The notes beneath the pieces are model-generated. The model ran no database searches. It worked only from the letters and a program-made list of their open reading frames with translations, and was not told the origin of the DNA. The position numbers were made by a program, and so were the translations under genes. Shown here piece by piece: positions 7,633-16,566 of a stretch of DNA of 64,000 bases (position 1 is the stretch's first letter; every line of letters starts with the position of its first letter). Origin of the DNA: Thiothrix unzii (GTDB taxonomy: Bacteria > Pseudomonadota > Gammaproteobacteria > Thiotrichales > Thiotrichaceae); contig NZ_CP072793.1 of assembly GCF_017901175.1 (NCBI RefSeq), forward strand, positions 1,550,001 through 1,614,000, read 5' to 3'.

Positions 7633-8136
7633 TTATTTCGCGGCAATCACGCTATTCAACACTTCCACCGGATTGCGCTGATTTTGCTTAGCCACTGCAT
7701 CCAGCGACACCATCGTCGCGTCCAGTTTTAAGCCTTGCGCCTGCAATTTCACCTGTAAGCCTTCCAAAGTGCTGCCCGTAATGCCAGCCAGTTTATCCAG
7801 TGGTGCATTGAGCAATACTTGACTGGCTTGCATTGCTCCCGGTGGCCCGCGACGTTCATCGCCACCCGGAATCAGCATGGAGGCAACCGTCAATATCGCA
7901 AAGAAAACGATTACCCCAACGGCAGCTTTTTGCGAAAAATACCGTGAAAATACTTTCCAGTTGGTCACGACATGCAAGCCCACGCCGATGACCATTGCCC
8001 AACTCAGCCATTCGTGCGTCACTTTGCTAATGCCCGGATTGATATGGAAAAACATTAAAATGCCGGTAATCGACATCAGCATAAACGCGCCAATCGTCAA
8101 TGGTGTCGCCCAGCGGCGCAGGGTAGCAGTGTCCAT
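7633..8136 (-). CDS. DUF4405 membrane protein (cytochrome b561-like fold)
   Basis: 167-residue inner-membrane protein. Three hydrophobic segments (about 13-31, 44-60 and 71-90) carry His31, His41 and His55, placed as in DUF4405 / b-type cytochrome-like helices that may bind heme. The remaining 75 residues are soluble and probably periplasmic, with a repeated-turn region rich in Leu. AGGAG lies ahead of the ATG at 8136. The gene is divergent from the export operon, and the GTAAA array between them is oriented toward this gene, so CpxR control is possible. Electron carrier role is inference. Confidence 0.7.
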   Translation of the reverse strand: MDTATLRRWATPLTIGAFMLMSITGILMFFHINPGISKVTHEWLSWAMVIGVGLHVVTNWKVFSRYFSQKAAVGVIVFFAILTVASMLIPGGDERRGPPGAMQASQVLLNAPLDKLAGITGSTLEGLQVKLQAQGLKLDATMVSLDAVAKQNQRNPVEVLNSVIAAK

Positions 8137-8181
8137 GTGTTAATCTCCTGAAAAGTTTTGATGAGATAATGATTGCGGACA

Positions 8182-8238
8182 TTTACCACCCATAACAGCA
8201 TCTTTACCTATCTTTACATACGGTTTACCCACCTTTAC
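8182..8238. promoter_or_regulatory. Array of five phased CpxR half-sites
   Basis: TTTAC (GTAAA on the minus strand) begins at 8182, 8203, 8213, 8224 and 8234. Spacings 21, 10, 11 and 10 bp put all five on one face of the helix and form two adjacent GTAAA-N5-GTAAA boxes plus an outlier two turns away. The array lies between the DUF4405 gene (minus) and the export operon (plus). Same half-site and spacing as at the cpxR promoter. No good -35 near either gene. Confidence 0.7.
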
Positions 8239-8289
8239 GTCAGCCTGCGCCACACTCGTCCTATGGAAATTATTTATGGGACTACGTTT

Positions 8290-9648
8290 ATGGCCTTCGC
8301 TCCACAACGCCTGCTGATTAGCCTCGCCATTTGCATGGCAACGGTCGCGTGTACGCCCGCCAGCATTCGCGATACCGCTACACCTGCCAGTACCACTCAA
8401 ATTCACCCCAGTAGTACGGTTGCGCGTCAGCCAGTGCAGGCCAATTGGTGGCAAACGTTTAACGACCCGTTAATGACTGCGCTGATTCAAGAAGCCCTGC
8501 AAGCCAGTCCCGATATTAAAACTGCGCAAGCCAGTTTACGTGCTGCTCGTGCGCAACGTGTCACTGCCGGAGCAAGTTTATTACCCAGTTTATCCACTAG
8601 CGCATCCGCCCGCCGCAGCGATGGCAAGGACAGCTACAGCGCAAATCTTGATGCTAGTTGGGAAGCTGATATTTTTGGAGGCAACCATTTAGCGGATCAA
8701 GCCGCAGCCGCTGATTTACAAGCTACTCAAGCCAGTCTGGAAGATGTAAAAGCCTCGCTTGCCGCCGAAGTTGCCAGCAGTTACGTTAACTTACGTTTAA
8801 CTCAAGCCCGTCTTGCTATTTCACGCCAAAGCCTTGCTGCCCGTGATGAAACCGTGCGTTTGATTGGGTTGAAACAACAAGCGGGGCTTGCCAGCGGTTT
8901 GGAAGTCGAACAATCCAAACTCAGTCTGGGGCAAACTCAAGCGCAACTCCCCGCGCTGGAAAGCAACATTAGCCAAACACAACACGCTTTAGCCATTCTC
9001 ACCGGCAAAGAACCGAGCGCACTTAATTCACGTCTTGCGGCTGCCAAACCGATTCCGGCGGCTAGTGGGCAATTGCTTAATAATATTCCGGCAAACGCCA
9101 TCCGCCAACGCCCTGATATTCGCGCCGCTGAATACAAAGTCACGGCGGCGGCTTTGCGTGTTGGTGAAGCCAAAGCTAATCTTTACCCCAGTTTTAATTT
9201 GGGCGGATCGCTCAATTTCAGCAGTTTAAGTCTCGCGGATTTGTTGGATACCAGCACGATGGTACGTTCCTTATTAGCATCAATCAGTGCGCCATTGTTT
9301 GACGGTGGGCGGCTTAAACAGCAGGTCGAAGCTAAAGATGCGGCGCGTGAACAAGCCGTTGCCAGTTACCAAAAAGCGGTATTGACCGCGTTGAAAGATG
9401 TCGCCAATGCCTTTGCCAGTTTGCAGGCTAATCGCGAACAGCAACCGATTTTAGCGAACAATGTCGCGCTTGCCCGTAGTGCCGAAAATTTAGCGCAACT
9501 CAGCTATCACGCCGGTACGGCAGATTTCCAAAACGTGCTGGAAGCGCAACGCAGCGTCTTGAGTGCGCAAGAAAGCCAGTTGGCAGCACAAGCAGAAAAT
9601 ACTCAGGCAATGATCAGCCTTTACAAAGCCATCGGCGGCGCGTGGTAG
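8290..9648 (+). CDS. TolC/OprM-type outer-membrane efflux lipoprotein
   Basis: 452-residue outer-membrane channel of the NodT/OprM family (RND-type outer membrane factor). I start at 8290 because a lipoprotein signal follows at once (LLISLAICMATVAC, lipidated Cys21); earlier in-frame ATGs would put 30-39 polar residues ahead of it. Two internally similar outer-membrane-efflux halves follow (about 65-250 and 255-450), with long helical Ala/Gln-rich stretches that build the periplasmic tunnel. First gene of the four-gene export operon, 9 bases before the adaptor gene. Five CpxR-like half-sites lie 50-110 bases upstream. Confidence 0.9.
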   Translation: MAFAPQRLLISLAICMATVACTPASIRDTATPASTTQIHPSSTVARQPVQANWWQTFNDPLMTALIQEALQASPDIKTAQASLRAARAQRVTAGASLLPSLSTSASARRSDGKDSYSANLDASWEADIFGGNHLADQAAAADLQATQASLEDVKASLAAEVASSYVNLRLTQARLAISRQSLAARDETVRLIGLKQQAGLASGLEVEQSKLSLGQTQAQLPALESNISQTQHALAILTGKEPSALNSRLAAAKPIPAASGQLLNNIPANAIRQRPDIRAAEYKVTAAALRVGEAKANLYPSFNLGGSLNFSSLSLADLLDTSTMVRSLLASISAPLFDGGRLKQQVEAKDAAREQAVASYQKAVLTALKDVANAFASLQANREQQPILANNVALARSAENLAQLSYHAGTADFQNVLEAQRSVLSAQESQLAAQAENTQAMISLYKAIGGAW

Positions 9649-9657
9649 GAGAACCTT

Positions 9658-10995
9658 ATGAGCAACCCAATCAATTCAACCACGAACGATTCCGTCAAAG
9701 CGGTATTGGCAGCAGGCGGCAAAAAGAAATCCCAAAGCAGCAAGGGCAAGTGGCTGCTGGCTCTGTTGGTCGCGGGGATTGTCTCAGGCGGCGCGGGCTA
9801 TTACTTCATGGGGCAATCGCAAACCACAAGCCAAGCTAGCTACAAAACCACCCCCGTCAAAACCGGAAACCTCAGTGTCACGGTCACAGCAACCGGCAAC
9901 TTAAAACCCAAGAATCAAGTCGATATTGGCACGGAACTATCGGGTACAGTCGATGAAGTCTTGGTAGAAGCTAATGCTGTGGTGACAAAAGGGCAGAAGT
10001 TGGCAAGCCTCAACACCACCCAGTTGCAAGACACCATTACCAAAGGCAAAGCGTCGCAGGCTTCTGCACAAGCCAAAGTGAAACAAGCTGCCGCCAGCGT
10101 CAAAGAAGCACGGACTAAACTCAACCGTTTACGCGAGTTGTACAGCGCATCCGGTGGTAAATTACCGGCTAAATCCGAACTGGATTCCGCTGTAGCGACG
10201 TTGGAACGCGCCCAAGCCGATGAAGCGGTTGCCAAAACTACGGTGACTTCTGCTACTGCCGAACTGCGTTCCTCGCAAACCAATCTCGGCAAAGCCATTA
10301 TCACCTCACCGATTAACGGCGTAGTGCTGACCCGTACCGTCGAACCTGGGCAAACCGTCGCCTCGTCTTTGTCCGCGCCAACCTTGTTCACACTGGCAGA
10401 AGATTTGGCACAAATGGAAGTCGAAGTCGGTGTGGATGAAGCCGATGTCGGGCAAGTCAAAGCCGGGCAAAAAGCCGAATTCAGCGTGGACGCATGGCCG
10501 GGGCGCAAATACCCCGCCGAAATTACCCGCGTCAGCTTAGGGGCGGATACATCCAATAACGTGGTTTCCTACCTGACTGTATTAGCGGTGCAAAATACCG
10601 ATCTGACCTTACGCCCCGGCATGACTGCCACCGCTACCATTAAAACCGAAGCGCGGGAAAATGTTCTGCTCATTCCCAATACCGCCCTGCGCTTTACCCC
10701 TGTGGTGGCTGCTGCGCCTGCGGCGGCGAGTGCCAATAGCAGCTTCATTTCTAAACTGATGCCGCGTCCGCCGGGAATGGGGACAGCCAAAAAACGCCCC
10801 AATGGCATATCACCCGCCGCCAGCCCCGATGGAATGCAAAAAATCTGGGTATTGGAAAACAACGCGCCCCTAGCCGTCGAAGTCAAAACCGGCATTAGCG
10901 ATGGCAAGCAAACCGAAATCGTCAGCGGCGGCTTGAAAGAAGGAATGGCGGTAATCACCGAAAGCACCGGTGGTACAACAGGTGGCAAACCATGA
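9658..10995 (+). CDS. macA: MacA-like periplasmic adaptor of tripartite efflux pump
   Basis: 445-residue HlyD/MacA-family adaptor linking the MacB transporter to the outer-membrane channel. One N-terminal membrane anchor (about 32-52), lipoyl/barrel-sandwich halves (about 65-105 and 215-250) around a long Ala/Lys-rich hairpin, then beta-barrel and membrane-proximal domains. A Pro/Gly-rich insert near residues 360-385 (PRPPGMGTAKKRPNG) interrupts the last domain. The stop overlaps the ATPase start by 4 bases (ATGA), so translation is coupled. Substrate unknown; MacAB systems export macrolides, lipopeptides or heme-like compounds in different bacteria. Confidence 0.88.
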   Translation: MSNPINSTTNDSVKAVLAAGGKKKSQSSKGKWLLALLVAGIVSGGAGYYFMGQSQTTSQASYKTTPVKTGNLSVTVTATGNLKPKNQVDIGTELSGTVDEVLVEANAVVTKGQKLASLNTTQLQDTITKGKASQASAQAKVKQAAASVKEARTKLNRLRELYSASGGKLPAKSELDSAVATLERAQADEAVAKTTVTSATAELRSSQTNLGKAIITSPINGVVLTRTVEPGQTVASSLSAPTLFTLAEDLAQMEVEVGVDEADVGQVKAGQKAEFSVDAWPGRKYPAEITRVSLGADTSNNVVSYLTVLAVQNTDLTLRPGMTATATIKTEARENVLLIPNTALRFTPVVAAAPAAASANSSFISKLMPRPPGMGTAKKRPNGISPAASPDGMQKIWVLENNAPLAVEVKTGISDGKQTEIVSGGLKEGMAVITESTGGTTGGKP

Positions 10996-11708
10996 GCGCG
11001 TTAATCGAATTACGCGGTATCACCAAAATCTACGGGCAAGGGCAGGCGAGCTTTAAGGCATTGCACGGGGTTAATATGACCATTGAGCAAGGCGATTTTG
11101 TCGCCATCATGGGGCCGAGTGGTTCGGGCAAATCTACTGCGATGAATATTCTGGGGTGTTTGGATGTCCCCAGCGGCGGTGAATACCTGTTCCGCGATGT
11201 GCATGTGGAACAATTGTCGCGCAACGAACGTGCTTTGTTGCGGCGGCATTATCTGGGTTTTGTGTTCCAAGGTTTCAACCTGTTGGCGCGGACTTCCGCA
11301 CAGGAAAATGTGGAATTGCCGCTGTTGTATCGGGGCGAATCCACCGAAGCGCGTCATATTGCTGCCCAAGCCGCGCTGCAACAGGTGGGGCTGGAAGGTT
11401 GGGGGCATCATACTCCGGCAGAATTGTCCGGTGGGCAACAGCAACGGGTAGCGATTGCGCGGGCGATAGTCACCAACCCGACCATTTTGCTGGCAGATGA
11501 GCCGACTGGCAACCTCGACACCAAAACCAGTAACGAAATCATGACCTTGCTCACTGACCTGAATGAAAACAAGGGCATTACCGTACTCATGGTGACGCAC
11601 GAACCGGATATGGCGGAATACGCCAAACGCATCATTCATTTCGTTGACGGCAATATCGACAGCGATGTGCGTAACCGTGCCATTGATAGCCAACAGAGGG
11701 TCGTCTGA
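10992..11708 (+). CDS. MacB-type ABC transporter ATPase subunit
   Basis: 238-residue nucleotide-binding subunit of the LolD/MacB group. Walker A GPSGSGKST at 41-49, ABC signature LSGGQQQR near 146, Walker B ILLADEPTGNLD with catalytic Glu, and the switch His in MVTHEP. In E. coli MacB the ATPase and permease are one polypeptide; here they are separate genes whose stop and start overlap (TGATG). Powers the exporter with the permease downstream and the MacA-like adaptor upstream. Confidence 0.92.
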   Translation: MSALIELRGITKIYGQGQASFKALHGVNMTIEQGDFVAIMGPSGSGKSTAMNILGCLDVPSGGEYLFRDVHVEQLSRNERALLRRHYLGFVFQGFNLLARTSAQENVELPLLYRGESTEARHIAAQAALQQVGLEGWGHHTPAELSGGQQQRVAIARAIVTNPTILLADEPTGNLDTKTSNEIMTLLTDLNENKGITVLMVTHEPDMAEYAKRIIHFVDGNIDSDVRNRAIDSQQRVV

Positions 11709-12922
11709 TGTTATGGAGCAGCTTTTTACTCGCTTTACGCGAGGTTCGCCGCAACTTATTGCGTTCCTTCCTGACGATTTTAGGGATTGTTATCGGCGTA
11801 TCCGCCGTGATCACCATGGTGACGCTGGGCAATGGTGCAACCCAAGCGGTTAAAGATCAGGTCTCAAGTCTTGGCAGCAACCTGCTGCAAATTCGCAACG
11901 GGCAACGCATGATGGGGCCACCGGGTGGCGGCAGCACAGGTTCACCACCGTTTTCGCTAGAAGATGTCGCAGCTATCCGCAACCAAATCACCGGGCTGGC
12001 AGCGGTTGCACCAGAAGTGAGCAAGAGTGCCACGGTCGTTTCCATGTCAAACAACTGGTCAACCAGTGTCACAGGTTCGACCAACGATTTTTTCATTGCC
12101 GGAAGCTGGAAACTGGCATCAGGGCGCACCTTTAGTGAAGCAGAGGGTAAGGCGGGGCAAACCGTGTGCGTGATTGGGGAAACCATCCGCCGTGAATTGT
12201 TCGGTACGCAACAACCCGTGGGCGAGAGTTTGCGGGTGAATAACTTTTCTTGCGAAATCATCGGTATATTGGTATCCAAAGGGCAAGCGTCGATGGGGCG
12301 CGATCAGGATGATACCGTCATTATGCCGATCAAAGCGGTGCAACGGCGTTTGACCGGCAATCAGAATGTGTCCAGCATTCAAGTGTCGGTTGCGGACGAA
12401 AACGACATTACTAGCGTCAAAGAGCAATTGACCAACTTGATGCGCGAACGCCGCAGGTTGGGGGAAGACAAGGACGACAATTTCAACGTACAAGACACGC
12501 GCCAAATTGCCGAAGCGATGTCTGGCACGACCCAGATTATGACCATGTTGTTAGCGGCAGTGGCTTCGGTCAGCTTGCTGGTAGGCGGGATCGGCATTAT
12601 GAATATTATGCTGGTGTCTGTGACCGAACGTACCCGCGAAATCGGTATCCGGCTGGCGATTGGGGCATTGGAGCGCGAAGTGTTACTGCAATTTTTGATC
12701 GAGGCGGTGGTGCTGGCTTCCCTTGGCGGCTTGGTCGGGATTGGGTTGGCAACGCTGGCATCCATCGCATTGTCGCAGGTGATGAATGTGCCGTATACCT
12801 TCAACGTGAGCATCAACTTGCTGTCGTTTGTGTTTTCGGCTGGGATTGGCGTGTTGTTTGGGTACATGCCTGCGAAACGCGCTGCGCGGCTTGACCCGAT
12901 TGATGCGTTGCGGCACGAGTAA
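11708..12922 (+). CDS. MacB-type ABC transporter permease subunit
   Basis: 404-residue FtsX/MacB-fold permease. TM1 near 20-42, a large periplasmic domain (about 45-270) and three C-terminal membrane segments (about 280-305, 330-355, 365-390) with the family signature GIMNIMLVSVTERTREIG and ending RAARLDPIDALRHE. The periplasmic domain starts with a Gly/Pro stretch (GPPGGGSTG). Last gene of the export operon, translated from an ATG overlapping the ATPase stop. A mechanotransmitter moving substrate from periplasm into the TolC-like channel is the established model for this fold. Confidence 0.9.
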   Translation: MLWSSFLLALREVRRNLLRSFLTILGIVIGVSAVITMVTLGNGATQAVKDQVSSLGSNLLQIRNGQRMMGPPGGGSTGSPPFSLEDVAAIRNQITGLAAVAPEVSKSATVVSMSNNWSTSVTGSTNDFFIAGSWKLASGRTFSEAEGKAGQTVCVIGETIRRELFGTQQPVGESLRVNNFSCEIIGILVSKGQASMGRDQDDTVIMPIKAVQRRLTGNQNVSSIQVSVADENDITSVKEQLTNLMRERRRLGEDKDDNFNVQDTRQIAEAMSGTTQIMTMLLAAVASVSLLVGGIGIMNIMLVSVTERTREIGIRLAIGALEREVLLQFLIEAVVLASLGGLVGIGLATLASIALSQVMNVPYTFNVSINLLSFVFSAGIGVLFGYMPAKRAARLDPIDALRHE

Positions 12923-13028
12923 GGTTGTGTGAAGTTTGCGATATTTTGTAACAAATTTAATAATTCTCAACGCCGTATCGCTCTCAATAGCGATAAAATG
13001 CCGCATTTAATCTTGGAGCTTGGTAAGC

Positions 13029-13487
13029 ATGTACGCAGTTAGATTTTTGGCATTGGCAATCGTCATCAGTAGCGTCGTTGGTTTAGGAGCTTGCTCGAAA
13101 ACAGAAACTGCGGCGGCAGACAGCGCGACCGCCTCTGCTCAACAGGGTTCAGTGAGTAATATCTCCAATGATGAATTACAAGCTTTGTTGGATAAAAAAG
13201 TAACCTTGATCGACATTCGTTTGCCAGAAGAATGGCAGCAAACCGGCATCGTCGCTGATAGCCACCGGATTACCTTATTCCAGAAAGACGGTTCTGTTAC
13301 GCCGGATTTTTTGGCAAAAGTCCAAAAAGTTGCTGCACCGGATAAGCCGGTTGCCCTGATTTGCCGTACCGGAAACCGGACACGTGCCGGGGCGGAAATG
13401 TTGGCACAAGTGGGTTACAAGCAGGTATATAACGTTACCCACGGGATTACGGGCTGGATCAAAGCTGATAAACCAGTGGTGCGGTAG
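13029..13487 (+). CDS. Rhodanese-domain lipoprotein
   Basis: 152-residue probable lipoprotein: signal sequence with lipobox GLGAC (Cys22), a Ser/Ala/Thr linker to about residue 45, then one rhodanese domain (46-150). The active-site loop is CRTGNR with Cys112, the residue that carries persulfide sulfur in sulfurtransferases. Start at ATG 13029; a TTG nine bases upstream is in frame but too close to the GGAG. Likely handles sulfur or redox chemistry in the cell envelope. Stands alone, followed by a long palindrome. A small inverted repeat (12976-12995) precedes it. Confidence 0.82.
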   Translation: MYAVRFLALAIVISSVVGLGACSKTETAAADSATASAQQGSVSNISNDELQALLDKKVTLIDIRLPEEWQQTGIVADSHRITLFQKDGSVTPDFLAKVQKVAAPDKPVALICRTGNRTRAGAEMLAQVGYKQVYNVTHGITGWIKADKPVVR

Positions 13488-13499
13488 TAACGGTAACTT

Positions 13500-13529
13500 G
13501 GTAGAGACGCAAGATTTTGCGTCTCTACC
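13500..13529. repeat. Perfect 13-bp-arm palindrome, likely dispersed repeat
   Basis: GGTAGAGACGCAA (13500-13512) pairs perfectly with TTGCGTCTCTACC (13517-13529) around a GATT loop. No T-run follows, so it is a poor terminator. Similar GTAGAGACGC palindromes are known as dispersed intergenic repeats in other bacteria (recalled, not searched). It sits 12 bases after the rhodanese stop. Confidence 0.65.
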
Positions 13530-13601
13530 CAAACAGGGATTTTTCACTAGACACGGCTTCTCGTCTTTGTTTGAATCAGCCCCTTTTGCGGGATATTCGC
13601 T

Positions 13602-14168
13602 GTGGAAGCTTTTTTAGTCTCAACCGGCATTGTTGCCCTCGCTGAAATCGGCGATAAAACCCAACTCCTTTCTCTCGTTCTCGCGGCAAAATTTCGCCGT
13701 CCGATTCCTATTATTCTCGGTATCTTGGTTGCCACCTTGCTGAATCATGCGGGTGCAGGAGCTGTCGGCGCGTGGGTCACGACTTTCTTAGGTGAAAATG
13801 CCTTACGCTGGATTTTAGGCTTATCGTTTCTGGCAATGGCGGTATGGATTATGATCCCTGATAAACTGGATGACGATGATGTAAAAGTCGATGCCACACA
13901 CTACGGTATTTTCGGCGCAACGCTAGTGGCATTTTTCCTCGCAGAAATGGGTGATAAAACCCAGATTGCTACTGTGGCATTAGCAGCACAATACGCATCG
14001 TTGTTCTGGGTCGTGGCTGGAACCACCTTAGGCATGATGATTGCCAATGTCCCAGCGGTGTTACTCGGCGATAAAATGGCTAATAACTTACCTTTGAAGC
14101 TGGTACATGGTATTGCAGCGGCTATTTTCGCGGTACTGGGCGTGTTGGCGTTGTTAGGCGTTGGCTGA
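13602..14168 (+). CDS. GDT1/UPF0016 (TMEM165-like) manganese/cation exporter
   Basis: 188-residue inner-membrane protein with about six membrane segments in two inverted halves. Each half carries the family motif ExGDK(T/S): EIGDKT at 15-20 and EMGDKT at 115-120. Bacterial members such as MneA export Mn2+; others move Ca2+ or H+. A charged loop rich in Asp (about 88-98) joins the halves. Starts at GTG 13602. I looked for a yybP-ykoY Mn riboswitch in the 110 bases upstream and saw none. Mn specificity is inferred from the family. Confidence 0.88.
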   Translation: MEAFLVSTGIVALAEIGDKTQLLSLVLAAKFRRPIPIILGILVATLLNHAGAGAVGAWVTTFLGENALRWILGLSFLAMAVWIMIPDKLDDDDVKVDATHYGIFGATLVAFFLAEMGDKTQIATVALAAQYASLFWVVAGTTLGMMIANVPAVLLGDKMANNLPLKLVHGIAAAIFAVLGVLALLGVG

Positions 14169-14229
14169 CAACATTTAGCAGCGATTAATGTTAGAATCCC
14201 GGTTCGATTTTTAACGTTGGTCACTCTAT

Positions 14230-16371
14230 ATGCACGCTCACGATGCAACGCCGCTTACTTGGTTTTTCGCTTGCCCGCAATTTATTGAACCCTTATTAGC
14301 CAATGAACTCACCAGTTTAGGGGCCCAGCAAGTCAAAATCGGTCATGCAGGTGTGCAGGCGCACGGGGATTTAACCTTTGCCTACACCGCTTTGTTGTGG
14401 AGTCGGTTAGCATCCAGAGCCACGCTGCAATTAGCCAGCGGCTTTGGAAAAAATCAGCAAGAATTATTGGTTCTGTTGCAGAGCATTCCTTGGGACGAAC
14501 ATTTACGCGCCAATGGCAGTTTGAAAGTCCGTTTCTTTGGGCTAAATGACGATATTCGCAATACGCAATTCGGGGCGCAGTGGGTAAAAGACCAAATTGC
14601 TGACTATTTCGTGGCGCGTGAAGGCATTCGCCCTAATGTTAGTAATGAACCTGATCTTGTGGTTGTAGTCAATTTGCACAAAGGCAATGCCAGCGTCGGT
14701 ATCGAACTGAATCAACACAGCCTACATCATCGCGGTTATCGTCAAGCGGATAGCCGTGCTGCAATGCGTGAAAACCTTGCAGCAGCCGTTTTAGTGCGTG
14801 CCGGTTGGCCTGAACTAATCGCCAGCGACGCAACAACGCTGGCCTTATTTGACCCCATTTGCGGCGCAGGCACGCTCTTGATTGAAGGCGCGTTAATGGC
14901 TTTGGATATTGCCCCCGGCTTATTGCGTACCAATACCGTGGCAGAACGTTGGTTAGGTCACGATGCAAATTTATGGCAACAACTGTGGAATAATGCCGAA
15001 CAACGTCGCACTGAAGGCTTGGCAAAAGAAGCCCGTTACGTATTTTGGGGGAATGACTCTAATCCGGCGGAATTAATCGCTGCTCGTGCCGATTGGCGTT
15101 CTATCGACTTACCTGCTGCACGTTGGACGCAAGGCGCGTTAACCGCTATGCCGGAAGCTTCAGCCGCCGCCAGCGGTTTAATCATCAACCATACCCCATA
15201 TCAAACCAGCATGACCGCCGCCGCATTACAACCACTCTATCAAGCACTTGGACAGTGGATGGCGCGTTTACCAGCAACATATCACGGCGCATTATTTGCC
15301 GATGCCAACGCACCGATTCCCTTAACCAATTTGTTTTACAGTAAAGAATACCGTTTTGTTAACAGCGAAGACGAATGTAAGCTTTACACCTTCAATCAAT
15401 TAGCTCAAAAAGAACGTCCAACGGATTGGTTTTCTGAGGATTTAGCCAATCGCATTCTCAAGAATTTACGCAAACTGAAACCACTGATCAAACGCGGCGA
15501 TTCCGATGCTTATCGGGTTTATGACGCGGATATTCCCGAATACGCGATTGCCGTTGATCGTTATGCCGACTGGTTACACGTACAAGAATACGCTCCACCT
15601 AAAACGATTGACGAAAAAACTGCAAAACACCGTTTAGAACAAGCGTTAATGACCTTGCCAAACGTGCTGGACGTAAATCCTAACCACATCGTGTTAAAAC
15701 AACGTAAACAACAAAAAGGTAAAAGCCAGTACGAAAAACAGGGCAGGGCAGAGCAAGCCTTACACGTGACCGAACACTGCGTGACTTTTAAAGTAAACCT
15801 CACCGATTACTTAGATACCGGTTTGTTTTTAGATCATCGACCGATGCGCTACTGGCTGCAACAACATGCCAAAGATAAGCGCGTGTTGAATTTATTTTGC
15901 TATACCGGAACTGCAAGCGTTCATGCCGCAGTCGGCGGTGCAAGTCGTGTTGATAGCGTCGATATGTCAGCCACGTACCTCGCTTGGGCGCGTGAAAACT
16001 TAGCCTTAAACGGTTTTCAACATGATCCTTACCGCCGTTACCGTTTCATTCAAGATAACGTGCTGGACTGGTTAAGTGAGTGCAATGAGCAATATGACCT
16101 GATTTTTCTTGACCCGCCAACCTTCAGCAATTCCAAGCGTATGGAAGGTGCATTCGATGTACAGCGTGACCATATCGCCCTGATAAACGATGCAATGCGG
16201 GTATTGAGCGCGGAAGGAACACTGATTTTTTCTAATAATTTCAGAAAGTTCCAATTAGATCCTGAAGTAGAGGCTAAGTACCAAGTACAGGATTATCGTA
16301 AAGCATCCTTACCGTTAGACTTTGAACGTGATCCTAAAATTCACGGTTGCTGGTTGATCAAACACCGCTAA
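14230..16371 (+). CDS. rlmKL: Bifunctional 23S rRNA methyltransferase RlmKL, with degenerate RlmL motif
   Basis: 713 residues, same two-domain layout as E. coli RlmKL, which makes m2G2445 (RlmL half) and m7G2069 (RlmK half) in 23S rRNA. THUMP domain about 50-160; RlmL SAM motif I FDPICGAGT (207-214) is intact, but its catalytic NPPY motif reads NHTPY (320-324) followed by Gln-Thr. The RlmK half has YTGTAS (558-563) and an intact LDPPTF (627-632). The m7G activity should therefore be normal, while m2G2445 formation is doubtful. Monocistronic, with its own ATG and no close neighbour on the same strand. Confidence 0.9.
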   Translation: MHAHDATPLTWFFACPQFIEPLLANELTSLGAQQVKIGHAGVQAHGDLTFAYTALLWSRLASRATLQLASGFGKNQQELLVLLQSIPWDEHLRANGSLKVRFFGLNDDIRNTQFGAQWVKDQIADYFVAREGIRPNVSNEPDLVVVVNLHKGNASVGIELNQHSLHHRGYRQADSRAAMRENLAAAVLVRAGWPELIASDATTLALFDPICGAGTLLIEGALMALDIAPGLLRTNTVAERWLGHDANLWQQLWNNAEQRRTEGLAKEARYVFWGNDSNPAELIAARADWRSIDLPAARWTQGALTAMPEASAAASGLIINHTPYQTSMTAAALQPLYQALGQWMARLPATYHGALFADANAPIPLTNLFYSKEYRFVNSEDECKLYTFNQLAQKERPTDWFSEDLANRILKNLRKLKPLIKRGDSDAYRVYDADIPEYAIAVDRYADWLHVQEYAPPKTIDEKTAKHRLEQALMTLPNVLDVNPNHIVLKQRKQQKGKSQYEKQGRAEQALHVTEHCVTFKVNLTDYLDTGLFLDHRPMRYWLQQHAKDKRVLNLFCYTGTASVHAAVGGASRVDSVDMSATYLAWARENLALNGFQHDPYRRYRFIQDNVLDWLSECNEQYDLIFLDPPTFSNSKRMEGAFDVQRDHIALINDAMRVLSAEGTLIFSNNFRKFQLDPEVEAKYQVQDYRKASLPLDFERDPKIHGCWLIKHR

Positions 16372-16449
16372 ACACACAAAACGCCTGCTCTTCTCATGAT
16401 AAACGTGGGAAGAGTGGGAAGTTATTTGAAGCCTTCAAAAAATTTTATT

Positions 16450-16474
16450 AAACGTACTTACGTAAAAAATACTA
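16450..16474 (+). repeat. Left 25-bp inverted repeat flanking the DUF3987 gene
   Basis: AAACGTACTTACGTAA (16450-16465) plus NNN and ATACTA (16469-16474). The same sequence occurs inverted at 17917-17941: the first 16 bases are identical, three differ, six are identical again (22/25). The core ACGTA-CT-TACGT is itself palindromic, as for a dimer-binding site. It lies 92 bases before the DUF3987 start in an AT-rich stretch (16430-16566). Confidence 0.75.
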
Positions 16475-16566
16475 TTAACTTTTAAAACAGTTAGTTATAC
16501 TGATAATAGTTGCATTTTTTAGTAAAATTATTTACATACTTAGGTCATTAACGGAGAACACTCGAT

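Noticed and set aside
9915-11693. Long open frames antisense to the macA and macB ATPase genes (9915-10556, 10569-10988, 11010-11693).
   Set aside because: They mirror strong coding frames on the plus strand, have low-complexity Ser/Ala/Thr composition and no family resemblance.
13530-13601. Possible yybP-ykoY manganese riboswitch before the GDT1-type exporter.
   Set aside because: None of the conserved loop sequences of that aptamer are visible in the short leader.
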